Assembly: GCF_003692965.1 (NCBI RefSeq)
Contig: NZ_REHC01000013.1
Location: 1-34,905 of the forward strand
Reading direction: 5' to 3'
From: Lactobacillus sp. ESL0246
GTDB lineage: Bacteria > Bacillota > Bacilli > Lactobacillales > Lactobacillaceae
DNA: 34,905 nucleotides
This document shows, one piece after another, positions 1 to 7,925 of this stretch. Numbering within the stretch: position 1 is the stretch's first letter; every line of letters begins with the position of its first letter. The notes under the pieces are model-generated. The model was not told the DNA's origin and did no database searches. It saw only the letters and a list, made by a program, of their open reading frames with translations. The translations under genes and the position numbers were made by a program.

Positions 1-222
1 TAATGGAAGGCTTCTTTGGCATTTTAAAGAGAGAAATGTTTTATGGGTTTGAAAAAAATTTTAAGAATCTAACTGAATTAGAACAGGCGATCAGAGAATA
101 TATCGATTATTACAATAATGAAAGAATCAAAATAAAATTAAAAGGACTAGCCCCGATAAAATATCGGGAACTAGTCCTAAGTTAAAGTTTAATAATCTGT
201 CCTAATTTTAGGGTTCAGATCA
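1..222 (+). mobile_element. IS3-family (IS150-like) element, right-hand end, cut by window start
   Basis: The last part of an insertion sequence: the 3' end of orfB followed by a terminal inverted repeat that ends ...GGGTTCAGATCA at 222. Read on the minus strand this end (TGATCTGAACCC then TAAAATTAGGAC) matches the left end of the IS starting at 34720 (TGATCTGAACCCCGAAATTA), so both belong to one IS type. A strong hairpin (arms about 143-158 and 162-178) lies inside the last codons of orfB; the complete IS at 22310-23793 has an equivalent hairpin in the same place. The left part lies outside the window. Confidence 0.85.
3..185 (+). CDS. IS3-family transposase OrfB, C-terminal fragment
   Basis: Only the last 60 residues or so are present, and the gene continues upstream of the window. 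The fragment begins at the catalytic glutamate of the DDE triad (MEGFFGILKREMFYG, E at residue 2) and continues with the typical YIDYYNNERI...LKGLAPIKYRE ending of IS150-group transposases. The equivalent part of the intact copy at 22341-23159 (MESFFHIMKVE...ISYYNEDRIRHKLKGLTPIQYR) lines up residue for residue. Whether this copy is functional cannot be judged from the fragment. Confidence 0.9.
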   Translation: MEGFFGILKREMFYGFEKNFKNLTELEQAIREYIDYYNNERIKIKLKGLAPIKYRELVLS

Positions 223-253
223 GAATAGTGCTGTTTTTGTTTTAATAATTAAA

Positions 254-2203
254 TTACCAAATATGAACACGTTTATCTGGCTCTAACCACATACCATCTT
301 CTGGCTTCACATCAAAGGCTTCATAAAAATCATCTTGACATTGCGTTTGGACATTTGCCCGTAATGGACCTGGGGCATGAACATCGACTGCCGTTTGAGT
401 CTTAATTGACTCAGTCAACTGCTTATTTGCCCAAATTCTAGCAAAGTTTTCAAACAATTTCTTTAAATCGTCATTTTCATTTTTAGCAGCCTCAACTGCA
501 GCAGTCAATCCGCCCTGATCGGCAATGTTTTCAGACACAATTTGCTTACCATTCAATTTAACTGGACCATATTCAAGACCATCAAACAGATCAATTTCAG
601 CTTGTGTCCGCTTTTTAAATTCGGCATAGTCCTCATCAGTCCACCAATTGGTCATATTACCTAACTCATCGAATTGCGCTCCATTATTGTCAAAGGCATG
701 CGAAACTTCGTGAGCAATCACAGTTCCAATCCCGCCAAAGTTAGTGGCACGATCTTGCTTTAAATCATAAAATGGTGCTTGCAAAATTGCGGCTGGGAAA
801 GTTAAGTCATTTCTTTGCGGATCATAGCAAGCGTTAACTAAATTGCCTGGCATTGCCCAAATTGTTCGGTCAACTTCACGATGCAATTGTTCAATGTTGT
901 ATTTCTGCTCTTCGATTGCGAAGGCACGTTCATTGGAGTAAAGACTACCGCCTTGGTTAGCTGGAATAACCTCTAAGCGATTGTAGATTTCTTCAATCTT
1001 ATCAGGATAACCAATTTTAAGTTCCAAAGCTTCAAGTTTTACAATTGCCTTCTTTTTGGTAGCTTCGGATAACCAACTATTCTTTGCCAAGCGCTCTTTA
1101 TAAACAGCCAACATGCGCCGAATCATATCTTCAACATCTTTTTTGGCTTCAGAGCCGAAATACGTTTGACCGTAATAAACACCAACGACTTCACTAAAAC
1201 TACCATTGGCAATATGATATGCCTGTTTAATGCCATCGGATAATTGTGGCTGACCCGACAAGGCTTGACTAAACGGAAAGGCAGCTTCTCTGAAGCTTTG
1301 TGATAATTCAGAGGCAACATCATTAATAAAGTTGACAATCATCCAGCCCTTAATTTCTTCGAAATTATCCTTATTGACTAGTTCATTAATATGATCTAAA
1401 TAACGTGGTTCTGCTACGATAATTCTGGCAGGCTCTTCCCCAATGACTTCTTTCAAGTAGTAATCAATCTTGAATTCACTAAATTTAGCTTCAAAATCAG
1501 CAATTTTCATTGGATTATAAGTTGCTGGATAATCAGCCCATTCTTCAGATGACTTAACTACTTTAGCTAGTTTGGCATCAAACTTAATTGCATCTGCCGC
1601 ATATTTTTCTGCTACTGCAGAATCTATTCCAGCCATTTCAAGCAACTTAACTGATTGCTGTTGCAAAATAGTTAATAATTTAGCCGCATCTTCAGTTTGA
1701 TAAGTTGTAGTATCTGGCAAAAAGGTTCCAGGACCGGCAAAGTTCAGTACATTAACTTTGGTGTTTTTCATATCCGGTTCCACATCAAAGCCAAATGGCA
1801 TTGATGCAAAAGTTGTTAAGTCTGGTGCCTTCAAATTAAAATCAGAGAAGTCCTTAAGTTCAGCAAGAAGTGTCAAGTCGGATTTTATCGGCTCTGCCCC
1901 TTCGCGATTACGTTTATCAAAATCGCTTGCTAATTGGTAAAGCTTAACCGCCTTTTTCAAGTTAGGAACATTGGGCACCTCTTTTTTACCAGAGGCAAAA
2001 TCTGCGAAATCTTGCATTAAATGCTTTTCAACATTAACGTCAATCCCATCAAAAGATGCCATCCGCGAACGGTCACTAGGAATCTTAGTCTTTTCAAGCC
2101 AGTCCGAGTTAACCGCTAGATAAATATTGTCTTGGGGACGTGTACCCACTTTAGGTTCAATTACATCGCCGCTTCCGCCACGAATTGTAGAAATTTTTTT
2201 CAT
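254..2203 (-). CDS. pepO: M13-family endopeptidase PepO (neprilysin-like zinc metalloprotease)
   Basis: A 649-residue cytoplasmic zinc oligopeptidase; lactobacilli use PepO to cut casein-derived and other oligopeptides taken up by the cell. The zinc site HEVSH lies at residues 498-502 within VIAHEVSHAFDNNGAQFD, the third ligand and its aspartate are in ENIADQGG (E at about 558), and the substrate-binding NACYDP motif (NAYY in neprilysin) lies upstream. The C-terminus ends RVHIW, as usual for bacterial PepO. Length is typical for the family. There is no signal peptide. The start has a good ribosome site (AAGGGAGGA, about 8 bases upstream). Lactobacilli often have several PepO paralogues, so which one this is cannot be said. 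No terminator is obvious before the IS end that abuts the 3' side. Confidence 0.93.
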   Translation of the reverse strand: MKKISTIRGGSGDVIEPKVGTRPQDNIYLAVNSDWLEKTKIPSDRSRMASFDGIDVNVEKHLMQDFADFASGKKEVPNVPNLKKAVKLYQLASDFDKRNREGAEPIKSDLTLLAELKDFSDFNLKAPDLTTFASMPFGFDVEPDMKNTKVNVLNFAGPGTFLPDTTTYQTEDAAKLLTILQQQSVKLLEMAGIDSAVAEKYAADAIKFDAKLAKVVKSSEEWADYPATYNPMKIADFEAKFSEFKIDYYLKEVIGEEPARIIVAEPRYLDHINELVNKDNFEEIKGWMIVNFINDVASELSQSFREAAFPFSQALSGQPQLSDGIKQAYHIANGSFSEVVGVYYGQTYFGSEAKKDVEDMIRRMLAVYKERLAKNSWLSEATKKKAIVKLEALELKIGYPDKIEEIYNRLEVIPANQGGSLYSNERAFAIEEQKYNIEQLHREVDRTIWAMPGNLVNACYDPQRNDLTFPAAILQAPFYDLKQDRATNFGGIGTVIAHEVSHAFDNNGAQFDELGNMTNWWTDEDYAEFKKRTQAEIDLFDGLEYGPVKLNGKQIVSENIADQGGLTAAVEAAKNENDDLKKLFENFARIWANKQLTESIKTQTAVDVHAPGPLRANVQTQCQDDFYEAFDVKPEDGMWLEPDKRVHIW

Positions 2204-2280
2204 TTAAAAATCCTCCCTTGGGATTAAGATTAAAATTTAACTAGATTAATATTATCATTTTAATTATCAGGTTAATATTA

Positions 2281-2313
2281 AAAAGCTTTTACAAACTTTA
2301 TTTGTAAAGTTTT
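2281..2313 (-). terminator. Terminator of the MFS gene, overlapping its stop codon
   Basis: On the minus strand CTTTACAAA, a short loop and TTTGTAAAAG form a stem followed by CTTTTT. The MFS stop codon (2298-2300) lies in the loop. Confidence 0.65.
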
Positions 2314-3521
2314 ATCCGATGCCGTAACTTCGCATAAAGCGGTAATAGCAGAATAACCATTAGAAAAATTCCGCCAGCTGCAACCATGAAAAATGGTATA
2401 TAGCCTGCCCGATCAATTATCATCCCGCCAAATAAGGGACCAAAGGCTTGACCTATCCCGCGAGCAACATTGATTACCCCCTGATATTTACCCTTACTGG
2501 TATTGGGCGATAAATCATTAATGTAAGCCGGAACAGCTGGAAAAGCTGTAGATTCGCCCAAAGTTAAGATAACCATCGATAAGGCAAAATGCAAAAAGTC
2601 CCGAGCAACAATCAAGGTTGCAAAAGAAATGGCAAACATCAAAGTGCCGAACACAATTTGTTGGAACAAGCTCTTAAAAATATTTGGGTACCGTGCCAAA
2701 ATTACTTGCACAATCACAATAATTGCTCCATTAAGAGTCCATAATAGACTATATAAGTGAAACGGAATACCCAAAGATACCATATAAACGGAAAGATTAG
2801 ATTCCCAGTTCATATACATTAGCCACGTTACTGCTAGTGAAATTAAAAATCCTACCATCAGCATCAAATTATATTTAGGCATCGGTTCAGCCTTAGGTTT
2901 TTTGCCTAATTGTGTTTTCTTAGCATGTCTTTGCTTATGAAAATTGCTAATTGGACGATAATGAATTGCGGCATTAATAAAGCCAATTGCAAATAAAGCT
3001 GCTGCCAACAAGAACAAAAATTCGATCGAAAAATCATATAGGTAGCCCACTAAGAGTGTGCCTGTCACTGTTCCCACGTTCTGGGCAAAGTAAATTAGAT
3101 TGAAAACATAGCGTCCCGGATACTTGCGCAGGCTAGTTGCAATTGAATTGATTAGGGTTCCGTTCCATCCGCTAGCAAAGCCAGTCAGCACTAACCAGAA
3201 CCAATATTCTGGCCAGCCATGGAAAAACGCCATCAAAATCAAAATTAATGCATCTACCCCAAGTCCAGTAACAATTAATGGGTATGGGTTGCAGCGATCA
3301 TAAAGCCAGCCCGCTACCAATGATCCCAACACATTGCTGGCACAATTGCAGAATAAAACAATACCAATCACTGATAAACTGATATGTAACTGTTTGTTAA
3401 GATATACTGAGGTTAATGGCCAAACAAAGCTTGACCCAATCCAAGTTACCAATTCTCCTAACAACAGCCAGCGCAATTTGACTTCTATTTCATTATTATT
3501 TAATCCATGTGCAAGTTTCAT
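2298..3521 (-). CDS. Major facilitator superfamily transporter
   Basis: About 407 residues with the hydrophobic pattern of a 12-helix MFS permease. The loop-2 motif appears as GWLYDRCNPYP, and the basic central loop between helices 6 and 7 reads HKQRHAKKTQLGKKPK. The overall pattern resembles drug-efflux MFS proteins; no substrate can be assigned. An in-frame ATG exists six codons upstream (3539), but that codon overlaps the Shine-Dalgarno sequence GGAGAGG, which is correctly placed for the ATG at 3521, so the shorter start (MKLAHGLNN) is chosen. A hairpin/T-run element and an 18-bp palindrome lie 50-160 bases upstream, so the gene may be controlled by its leader. The neighbours pepO and the LRR protein show no functional link. 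Confidence 0.85.
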   Translation of the reverse strand: MKLAHGLNNNEIEVKLRWLLLGELVTWIGSSFVWPLTSVYLNKQLHISLSVIGIVLFCNCASNVLGSLVAGWLYDRCNPYPLIVTGLGVDALILILMAFFHGWPEYWFWLVLTGFASGWNGTLINSIATSLRKYPGRYVFNLIYFAQNVGTVTGTLLVGYLYDFSIEFLFLLAAALFAIGFINAAIHYRPISNFHKQRHAKKTQLGKKPKAEPMPKYNLMLMVGFLISLAVTWLMYMNWESNLSVYMVSLGIPFHLYSLLWTLNGAIIVIVQVILARYPNIFKSLFQQIVFGTLMFAISFATLIVARDFLHFALSMVILTLGESTAFPAVPAYINDLSPNTSKGKYQGVINVARGIGQAFGPLFGGMIIDRAGYIPFFMVAAGGIFLMVILLLPLYAKLRHRIKLYK

Positions 3522-3570
3522 ATAATTAATCCTCTCCACTTAGACTCTATTTACCAGTTTAGCAAGAAGT

Positions 3571-3657
3571 TTAAAAAAAGAACACCCCAAGGTGTTAATG
3601 ACCGAATCAAAATGCTTACTTTAACTTCTGGATTCGTGCTTAACTTGCGGGTGTTCT
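3571..3657 (-). terminator. Nested hairpin with T-run between LRR gene and MFS gene (terminator or attenuator)
   Basis: Read on the minus strand, AACACC-TTGG-GGTGTT followed by CTTTTTTT is a compact terminator (3571-3596). A longer stem competes with it: AGAACACCC (3657-3649) can pair with GGGTGTTCT (3587-3579), enclosing a second inner stem CGAATC/GATTCG (3636-3631 with 3608-3603). It can be the terminator of the LRR surface-protein gene, or an attenuator in the leader of the MFS gene 50 bases downstream. Confidence 0.6.
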
Positions 3658-3662
3658 ATATT

Positions 3663-3680
3663 GTAATTAACGTTAATTAC
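3663..3680. promoter_or_regulatory. Perfect 18-bp palindrome, possible operator
   Basis: GTAATTAACGTTAATTAC is identical to its own reverse complement. It overlaps the stop codon of the LRR surface protein and lies directly upstream of the nested hairpin that precedes the MFS gene. It could be a regulator binding site for that leader, but AT-rich palindromes of this length can occur by chance. Confidence 0.35.
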
Positions 3681-5731
3681 TTAAAATTTGCAACTTTCAT
3701 ATAAGTACCTTGACCAATAATATAATACTTCTTTTTCTTAATCGTTACACTGCTACCGTAAGTTCTAACCAAATGATTCTTTTTAAACACTTTTTTGCCT
3801 AACCGATTGCCATAACGACTGTAAACATATGCATTATGCTTGAGTTTCATATTAGTACCATCGATATTGTTAGCAACAATGTCCAAACCATTAGAAAGTT
3901 CATAATAATTCGTACCTTTTAAAACTTTCTTGCCTATGACATCTACAACTGAGGTGGTGGTAAGAATCACTTTATTGGCACGTTGTCCTTGCTCATTATA
4001 AAGATAAGCATTGTGCATAATTTTCTTTTCAACGAGATTATTTACATTTACGCTTACTTTCATACCACTTGTAGTTAATGATTGTACTGTAATTGGCATA
4101 ACGTTATTGGCCTTGATGAAACGATTACGGGCAATGATAAAATATTTGTGTCCGCGAATGGTTAATGGATCACCATAGGTGTCAATTCTTTGTTTGTTGC
4201 GCAACATTTTTGAGTGCTTAATTCGCTTGCCATAACGATTATAAACATATGCATTATGCTTTAGCACCTGCGCAGTTGCGTCAGCGTTACTAGCGACTAC
4301 ATAATATTTCTGCTTGTCAGCACCTTGATCAACTAAAACATAAAATGTTCTGTCATTAATCTTTTCTTTACCATGCACAGCTAACTCTGAATCAAACTTA
4401 AGCGTAACCTTATTTGCCCGCTTACCATTTTTATCATAGAGATAAGCATTGTGTTTAAGCACAACTTCTTTAACCATATCATTAGTTGACGGGACATGAT
4501 TACTAGGATTAGAAGTGATGGGAATAGCTGGCGTTTGACTTGTTGAATCAGTTGGTGGTACAGGCGAAGGTAGCGGTTTTGGTACAGCCTTTTTATCAGC
4601 GTAGGTATCAGCGTCCGTATTTGGATTATAATTACTAATTAGCTCGCTTGAACTCCATTTATGAGTATTAGCTGGCAGATAGGAAGGATCATCACCTTGG
4701 TTATACCACGTTACAGGAGTATTTAAGCCAGACCCATCTAAGACGTTGTTCTTGCCTAATTTTAGCCATTTCAACTTAGGTAAGTCTGTCAACATATCTG
4801 AACGTAGAGTTGAACTGGTCATTTTAAAACCACTAAGATCTAATTTCTCTAAACTTTTACAATCGTGAAACATTTGATCCATCTCGGTCGGGGTCGAGTT
4901 TTTAAAACTACTGAGGTCAATTTCTTTTAACTTTTCACACCACTCAAACATACCTCCCAAAGCAGCGATTTTTTCACTATTCCATTGAGGGAGTTTTACC
5001 TGTTCTAATGACGAACAGCCAAAAAACATGTCATTCAGATTCGTCACCTTATCAACTTTAAAGTTTGAAATATCGAGCTTTTTAACGGACCTCAAGTTCG
5101 AAAACATGTATATCAGCCCACTACCAGTAACATTGCTCGTGTCAAAACGACTAACGTCTAATTCTGTTATTTTCTCACAAGCGCCAAACATACTTTTCAT
5201 ATCAGTAACCTTAGCTGTGTTAAAGTGCGAAACATCCACTCCAGCTAGATTACGGTCATCAAAAAACATACTACTCATATTAGTTACATCTGAAGTATCA
5301 AGTCTATCCAAATTCTGAATGTCTTGTAATTGATCTAACTGGGCAAATATACCAGCAGCAGAACCACTAATTTTTATTAAATCAGCAGCAATAACTATAT
5401 GTTTCACTCCTGGTGCTACCATTGCAAGCATACCAGGACCATTAATAGTATACTTTTCCCCAGGTGCTCCAATAGTTAAGGTTCTATTATTAGCATCGTA
5501 TTCTAATGGTACAGTGTTGCCCCACATAAATTGTTGTGATCTAGTCAAATGATTATTTGATGCAGCTTTGGGCAAGCTAGTTGTAGTTAAATGCTCAGAA
5601 ACTTCAGGTCGCAAGTCAGCCGCTTTAACGGTGTTATTTTCAGTAATTCCTAATATCAATAACGTGCTGGCGGCAATACTACTAACCATTATCTTTTTAT
5701 TCTTTTGATTAAAACTTTTACGTTTTTTCAT
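3677..5731 (-). CDS. BspA-family leucine-rich-repeat surface protein with four SLAP cell-wall repeats
   Basis: A 684-residue secreted protein, probably attached non-covalently to the cell wall. Residues 1 to about 37 are a signal peptide (KKRKSFNQKNKK, hydrophobic stretch, cleavage near NTVKA). A BspA/DUF285-type repeat region (about 125-330) has repeated units such as DTSDVTNMSSMF, NTAKVTDMKSMF and DTSNVTG. Then comes a Pro/Ser/Thr linker (VPKPLPSPVPP), followed by four repeats of the S-layer (SLAP) type, each starting with a variant of KHNAYLYDKNGKRANK (also KHNAYVYNRYGKR, MHNAYLYNEQGQR, KHNAYVYSRYGNR). SLAP repeats bind wall polymers in Lactobacillus; BspA-type repeats are linked to adhesion. 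There is no LPXTG motif. Its ribosome site (GGAAGAAG) is modest. It stands alone, with a long AT-rich region upstream. Partner or ligand is unknown. Confidence 0.88.
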   Translation of the reverse strand: MKKRKSFNQKNKKIMVSSIAASTLLILGITENNTVKAADLRPEVSEHLTTTSLPKAASNNHLTRSQQFMWGNTVPLEYDANNRTLTIGAPGEKYTINGPGMLAMVAPGVKHIVIAADLIKISGSAAGIFAQLDQLQDIQNLDRLDTSDVTNMSSMFFDDRNLAGVDVSHFNTAKVTDMKSMFGACEKITELDVSRFDTSNVTGSGLIYMFSNLRSVKKLDISNFKVDKVTNLNDMFFGCSSLEQVKLPQWNSEKIAALGGMFEWCEKLKEIDLSSFKNSTPTEMDQMFHDCKSLEKLDLSGFKMTSSTLRSDMLTDLPKLKWLKLGKNNVLDGSGLNTPVTWYNQGDDPSYLPANTHKWSSSELISNYNPNTDADTYADKKAVPKPLPSPVPPTDSTSQTPAIPITSNPSNHVPSTNDMVKEVVLKHNAYLYDKNGKRANKVTLKFDSELAVHGKEKINDRTFYVLVDQGADKQKYYVVASNADATAQVLKHNAYVYNRYGKRIKHSKMLRNKQRIDTYGDPLTIRGHKYFIIARNRFIKANNVMPITVQSLTTSGMKVSVNVNNLVEKKIMHNAYLYNEQGQRANKVILTTTSVVDVIGKKVLKGTNYYELSNGLDIVANNIDGTNMKLKHNAYVYSRYGNRLGKKVFKKNHLVRTYGSSVTIKKKKYYIIGQGTYMKVANFK

Positions 5732-6051
5732 ATTTACTTCTTCCGTAAAACTTACAGCTAATAATACAATTATTTCTTATAAAATAATAAATTGTATCTT
5801 ATAATCAATTGTATAACTAAATATATATAAAAGATAATAATTGATAGAATAAATTAAAAGTTCAGCTTCATAATCAGCAAAAAATTAAGCCAATATAATT
5901 ATTGCGCTGTTTTTATTTTTGTAAGTTAAGTAAAAAAATAATAAAGCAAAAAATAAATATACGCATACTTAATGCAGATACATATCACAATTTTGATTCT
6001 ATTTTATTTCAATAAACTACCCTTGTATCCAAGACTTATAATAAATATAAA
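5732..6051. other. AT-rich intergenic region upstream of the LRR surface protein
   Basis: No gene is seen here. Close to the LRR gene there are three copies of a TACAATT/AATTGTA element (5765-5771, 5790-5796, 5807-5813) interleaved with TTATAA, on the promoter side of the gene. A weak promoter (TTAGTT, 18 bases, TACAAT on the minus strand) overlaps them. The remainder is low-complexity A+T with no open frame of note. Confidence 0.4.
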
Positions 6052-6088
6052 AAGATCGTATACCGATACTTTATCGACATACGACCTT
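6052..6088 (-). terminator. Terminator of the EIIC/dehydrogenase/IclR operon
   Basis: A long stem (arms 6052-6068 and 6072-6088, with G-U pairs) is followed by T residues on the minus strand. Its 3' arm (plus strand ATCGACATACG) is shared with the terminator at 9220-9257. Confidence 0.75.
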
Positions 6089-6119
6089 AGCAAATCAAAA
6101 TAATATTAACTGTTAAACA

Positions 6120-6908
6120 CTAAAAATCTGCTTCATTGATGTATAAATCATCAATATTTTCTTCATGTAAGCTTTTAATTATTTTTTGTGCAGTGTTTTC
6201 TAATTCCATCTTAATTTGTTTTAAACCACGTACTTGCATTCGAGATGTTGGACCCGAAACGCTAATTGCAGCTACCACTTTATTACATTTAATTATTGGA
6301 ACAGCAATACAACTTAATCCATACTCAGCTTCTTCATTATCATAGGCAATTTTTTCTTTTTTTATTGCTAAAACTTCTTTTCTTAACACTGTCTCATTAT
6401 TAATTGTATTCACTGTTTTTTTATCTAGGTTACAAGTAGCGAAGTAATGAGTTAACTGTTTTTCTGAAAAAGTAGCTAAAAATATTTTTCCCATACTACT
6501 ACAATATAAGGGAGCTACTGGCATTAATTTAACTTGAAGAGAAAAGTTCTCTCCCTCAATACTTTTTAGATAGACTACCTGTGAATTATATAATATTCCC
6601 AAATTTATTGTTTCTTTTATTTTTTTTGAAAATTGATTCATAAAAGGTAGTGCAATTTCAACAAGAGAATTCTTACTTTTAACCCTATTAACATATTTTA
6701 AAAAGGTTGAACCTAAGCTATATTTTTTATCTTTATCCTCAAAAATTATATTTAAATATTTTAGTGTACTAATTAATCTAAATACTGTAGTTTTTGGTAA
6801 GGATACAGCTACACTTAAATTACTAATTCCCACACTATCTTTTGCATTTGCTATCACATCAATAATCTTAAAAGTGTTAATGACGGTTTTATTTAATTCA
6901 TCGTTCAA
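6120..6908 (-). CDS. IclR-family transcriptional regulator
   Basis: A 262-residue DNA-binding regulator. The N-terminal winged helix (about 8-65) contains the typical IclR segment VGISNLSVAVSLPKTTVFRLISTL, and residues 75-250 form the effector-binding domain (signature YGLSCIAVPIIKCNKVVAAISVSGP). Such proteins sense small aromatic or organic acids or sugar acids. The start codon is TTG, with AGAGG eight bases upstream; no ATG alternative exists in frame. It is the last gene of an operon with the hydroxyacid dehydrogenase (15 bases between them) and the EIIC-like permease, so it most likely controls this operon through the palindrome at 9002-9016. Effector unknown. Confidence 0.88.
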   Translation of the reverse strand: MNDELNKTVINTFKIIDVIANAKDSVGISNLSVAVSLPKTTVFRLISTLKYLNIIFEDKDKKYSLGSTFLKYVNRVKSKNSLVEIALPFMNQFSKKIKETINLGILYNSQVVYLKSIEGENFSLQVKLMPVAPLYCSSMGKIFLATFSEKQLTHYFATCNLDKKTVNTINNETVLRKEVLAIKKEKIAYDNEEAEYGLSCIAVPIIKCNKVVAAISVSGPTSRMQVRGLKQIKMELENTAQKIIKSLHEENIDDLYINEADF

Positions 6909-6923
6909 AAAAGTAACCTCTTT

Positions 6924-7913
6924 TTATGGATTTACGATACTTCTAGTAGTTCCTCCATTAATTATAGTCTTAGCATCATTTAAAGCAATTTCCATACTAT
7001 TTTTAATTGCTAATTCTGTAAAGAACGCAATATGTGGCGTAATCAAAACATTAGGCATTTTATGCAATATCTGGTAGTCCTTAGGTAAAGACTCTTCATC
7101 TAATTGCTTACCAAAAAAGTCTATTTCATCTTCTAGAGTGTCTAATCCAGCTGCTGAAATTTTTCCATTTTTAAGTGCTTTAATTAATGCTTGGGTATCA
7201 ACAAGTCCACCCCTAGCCATATTAAGCAAAATTGGTTTTTTCTTCATTTTATTAATTGAATTTTCATTAATTATCTTTTTTGTGTTAGGCAACAATGGTA
7301 CATGCAATGAAATAATATCTGATTCCTTATAAATGGTATCTAAGTCAACATAAGTTGTAAATGGTTCAAGTGATGCATCATAATATGGATCATAGGTAAT
7401 AACTTTAGCCCCTAGCATATTATAAATTTGAGCAGTTGCACTTCCAATATGGCCAGCACCAATTAATCCAACGGTACAATTAAAAATTTCTGTACTAATA
7501 GTAGATTGATCATAAGTGAAATTTCCCTTTTCCATACGTTCTTGATAAATACCAATTTTACGTAGTAGATACATTGCCTGCGTTACTCCCATTTCAGCAA
7601 TTGCACGAGGAGAATAAGCAGCAACATTAGTTATTCTTATACCATGTCGTTTGGCAGCATTTAAATCTTGATTATCTACTCCAACTTGACGAATTGCCAA
7701 TTGTTTTATTCCAAAACTCTCAAGTTTAGAATAAACCACTTCGTTTACAGGAGTAATCCCTTCTGAAGAAACACCTGAATAACCCTCAGCTAAACCAACG
7801 TTATCATCGTTTAGTTCTTCTTTCACAAGCTTTATTTCAACATTATTTTCTTTAGCCCATTTATTAATATATGGTTTTTCTAATTCAATAACTCCATAAC
7901 AAATAATTTTCAT
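6924..7913 (-). CDS. NAD-dependent D-2-hydroxyacid dehydrogenase (D-2-hydroxyisocaproate/D-lactate dehydrogenase family)
   Basis: 329 residues; reversibly reduces a 2-keto acid to the D-2-hydroxy acid with NADH. The nucleotide motif GAGHIG is at 152-157, with an NAD-selecting aspartate in VITYDP (about 175). The catalytic Arg is in NMARGG (234), the Glu in GLDTLEDE (about 263), and the His in ITPHIAFFTE (294). YSPRAIAEMGVTQAMYLLRKIG and the C-terminal RSIVNP closely resemble the L. delbrueckii D-2-hydroxyisocaproate dehydrogenase as I recall it, so branched-chain or other bulky 2-keto acids are possible substrates rather than pyruvate. It lies 12 bases after the permease and has the ribosome site AGAGGAG. 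Substrate is inferred, not shown. Confidence 0.9.
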   Translation of the reverse strand: MKIICYGVIELEKPYINKWAKENNVEIKLVKEELNDDNVGLAEGYSGVSSEGITPVNEVVYSKLESFGIKQLAIRQVGVDNQDLNAAKRHGIRITNVAAYSPRAIAEMGVTQAMYLLRKIGIYQERMEKGNFTYDQSTISTEIFNCTVGLIGAGHIGSATAQIYNMLGAKVITYDPYYDASLEPFTTYVDLDTIYKESDIISLHVPLLPNTKKIINENSINKMKKKPILLNMARGGLVDTQALIKALKNGKISAAGLDTLEDEIDFFGKQLDEESLPKDYQILHKMPNVLITPHIAFFTELAIKNSMEIALNDAKTIINGGTTRSIVNP

Positions 7914-7925
7914 TTTCTTCTCCTC

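Noticed and set aside
1..222. Treating the IS pieces at the two window edges as one element
   Set aside because: They have matching ends but lie at opposite sides of the window; they are separate copies, one showing its right end and one its left.
3507..3704. 65-codon plus-strand frame across the hairpin region
   Set aside because: It lies in the terminator/palindrome zone, overlaps genes on the other strand and lacks a ribosome site.
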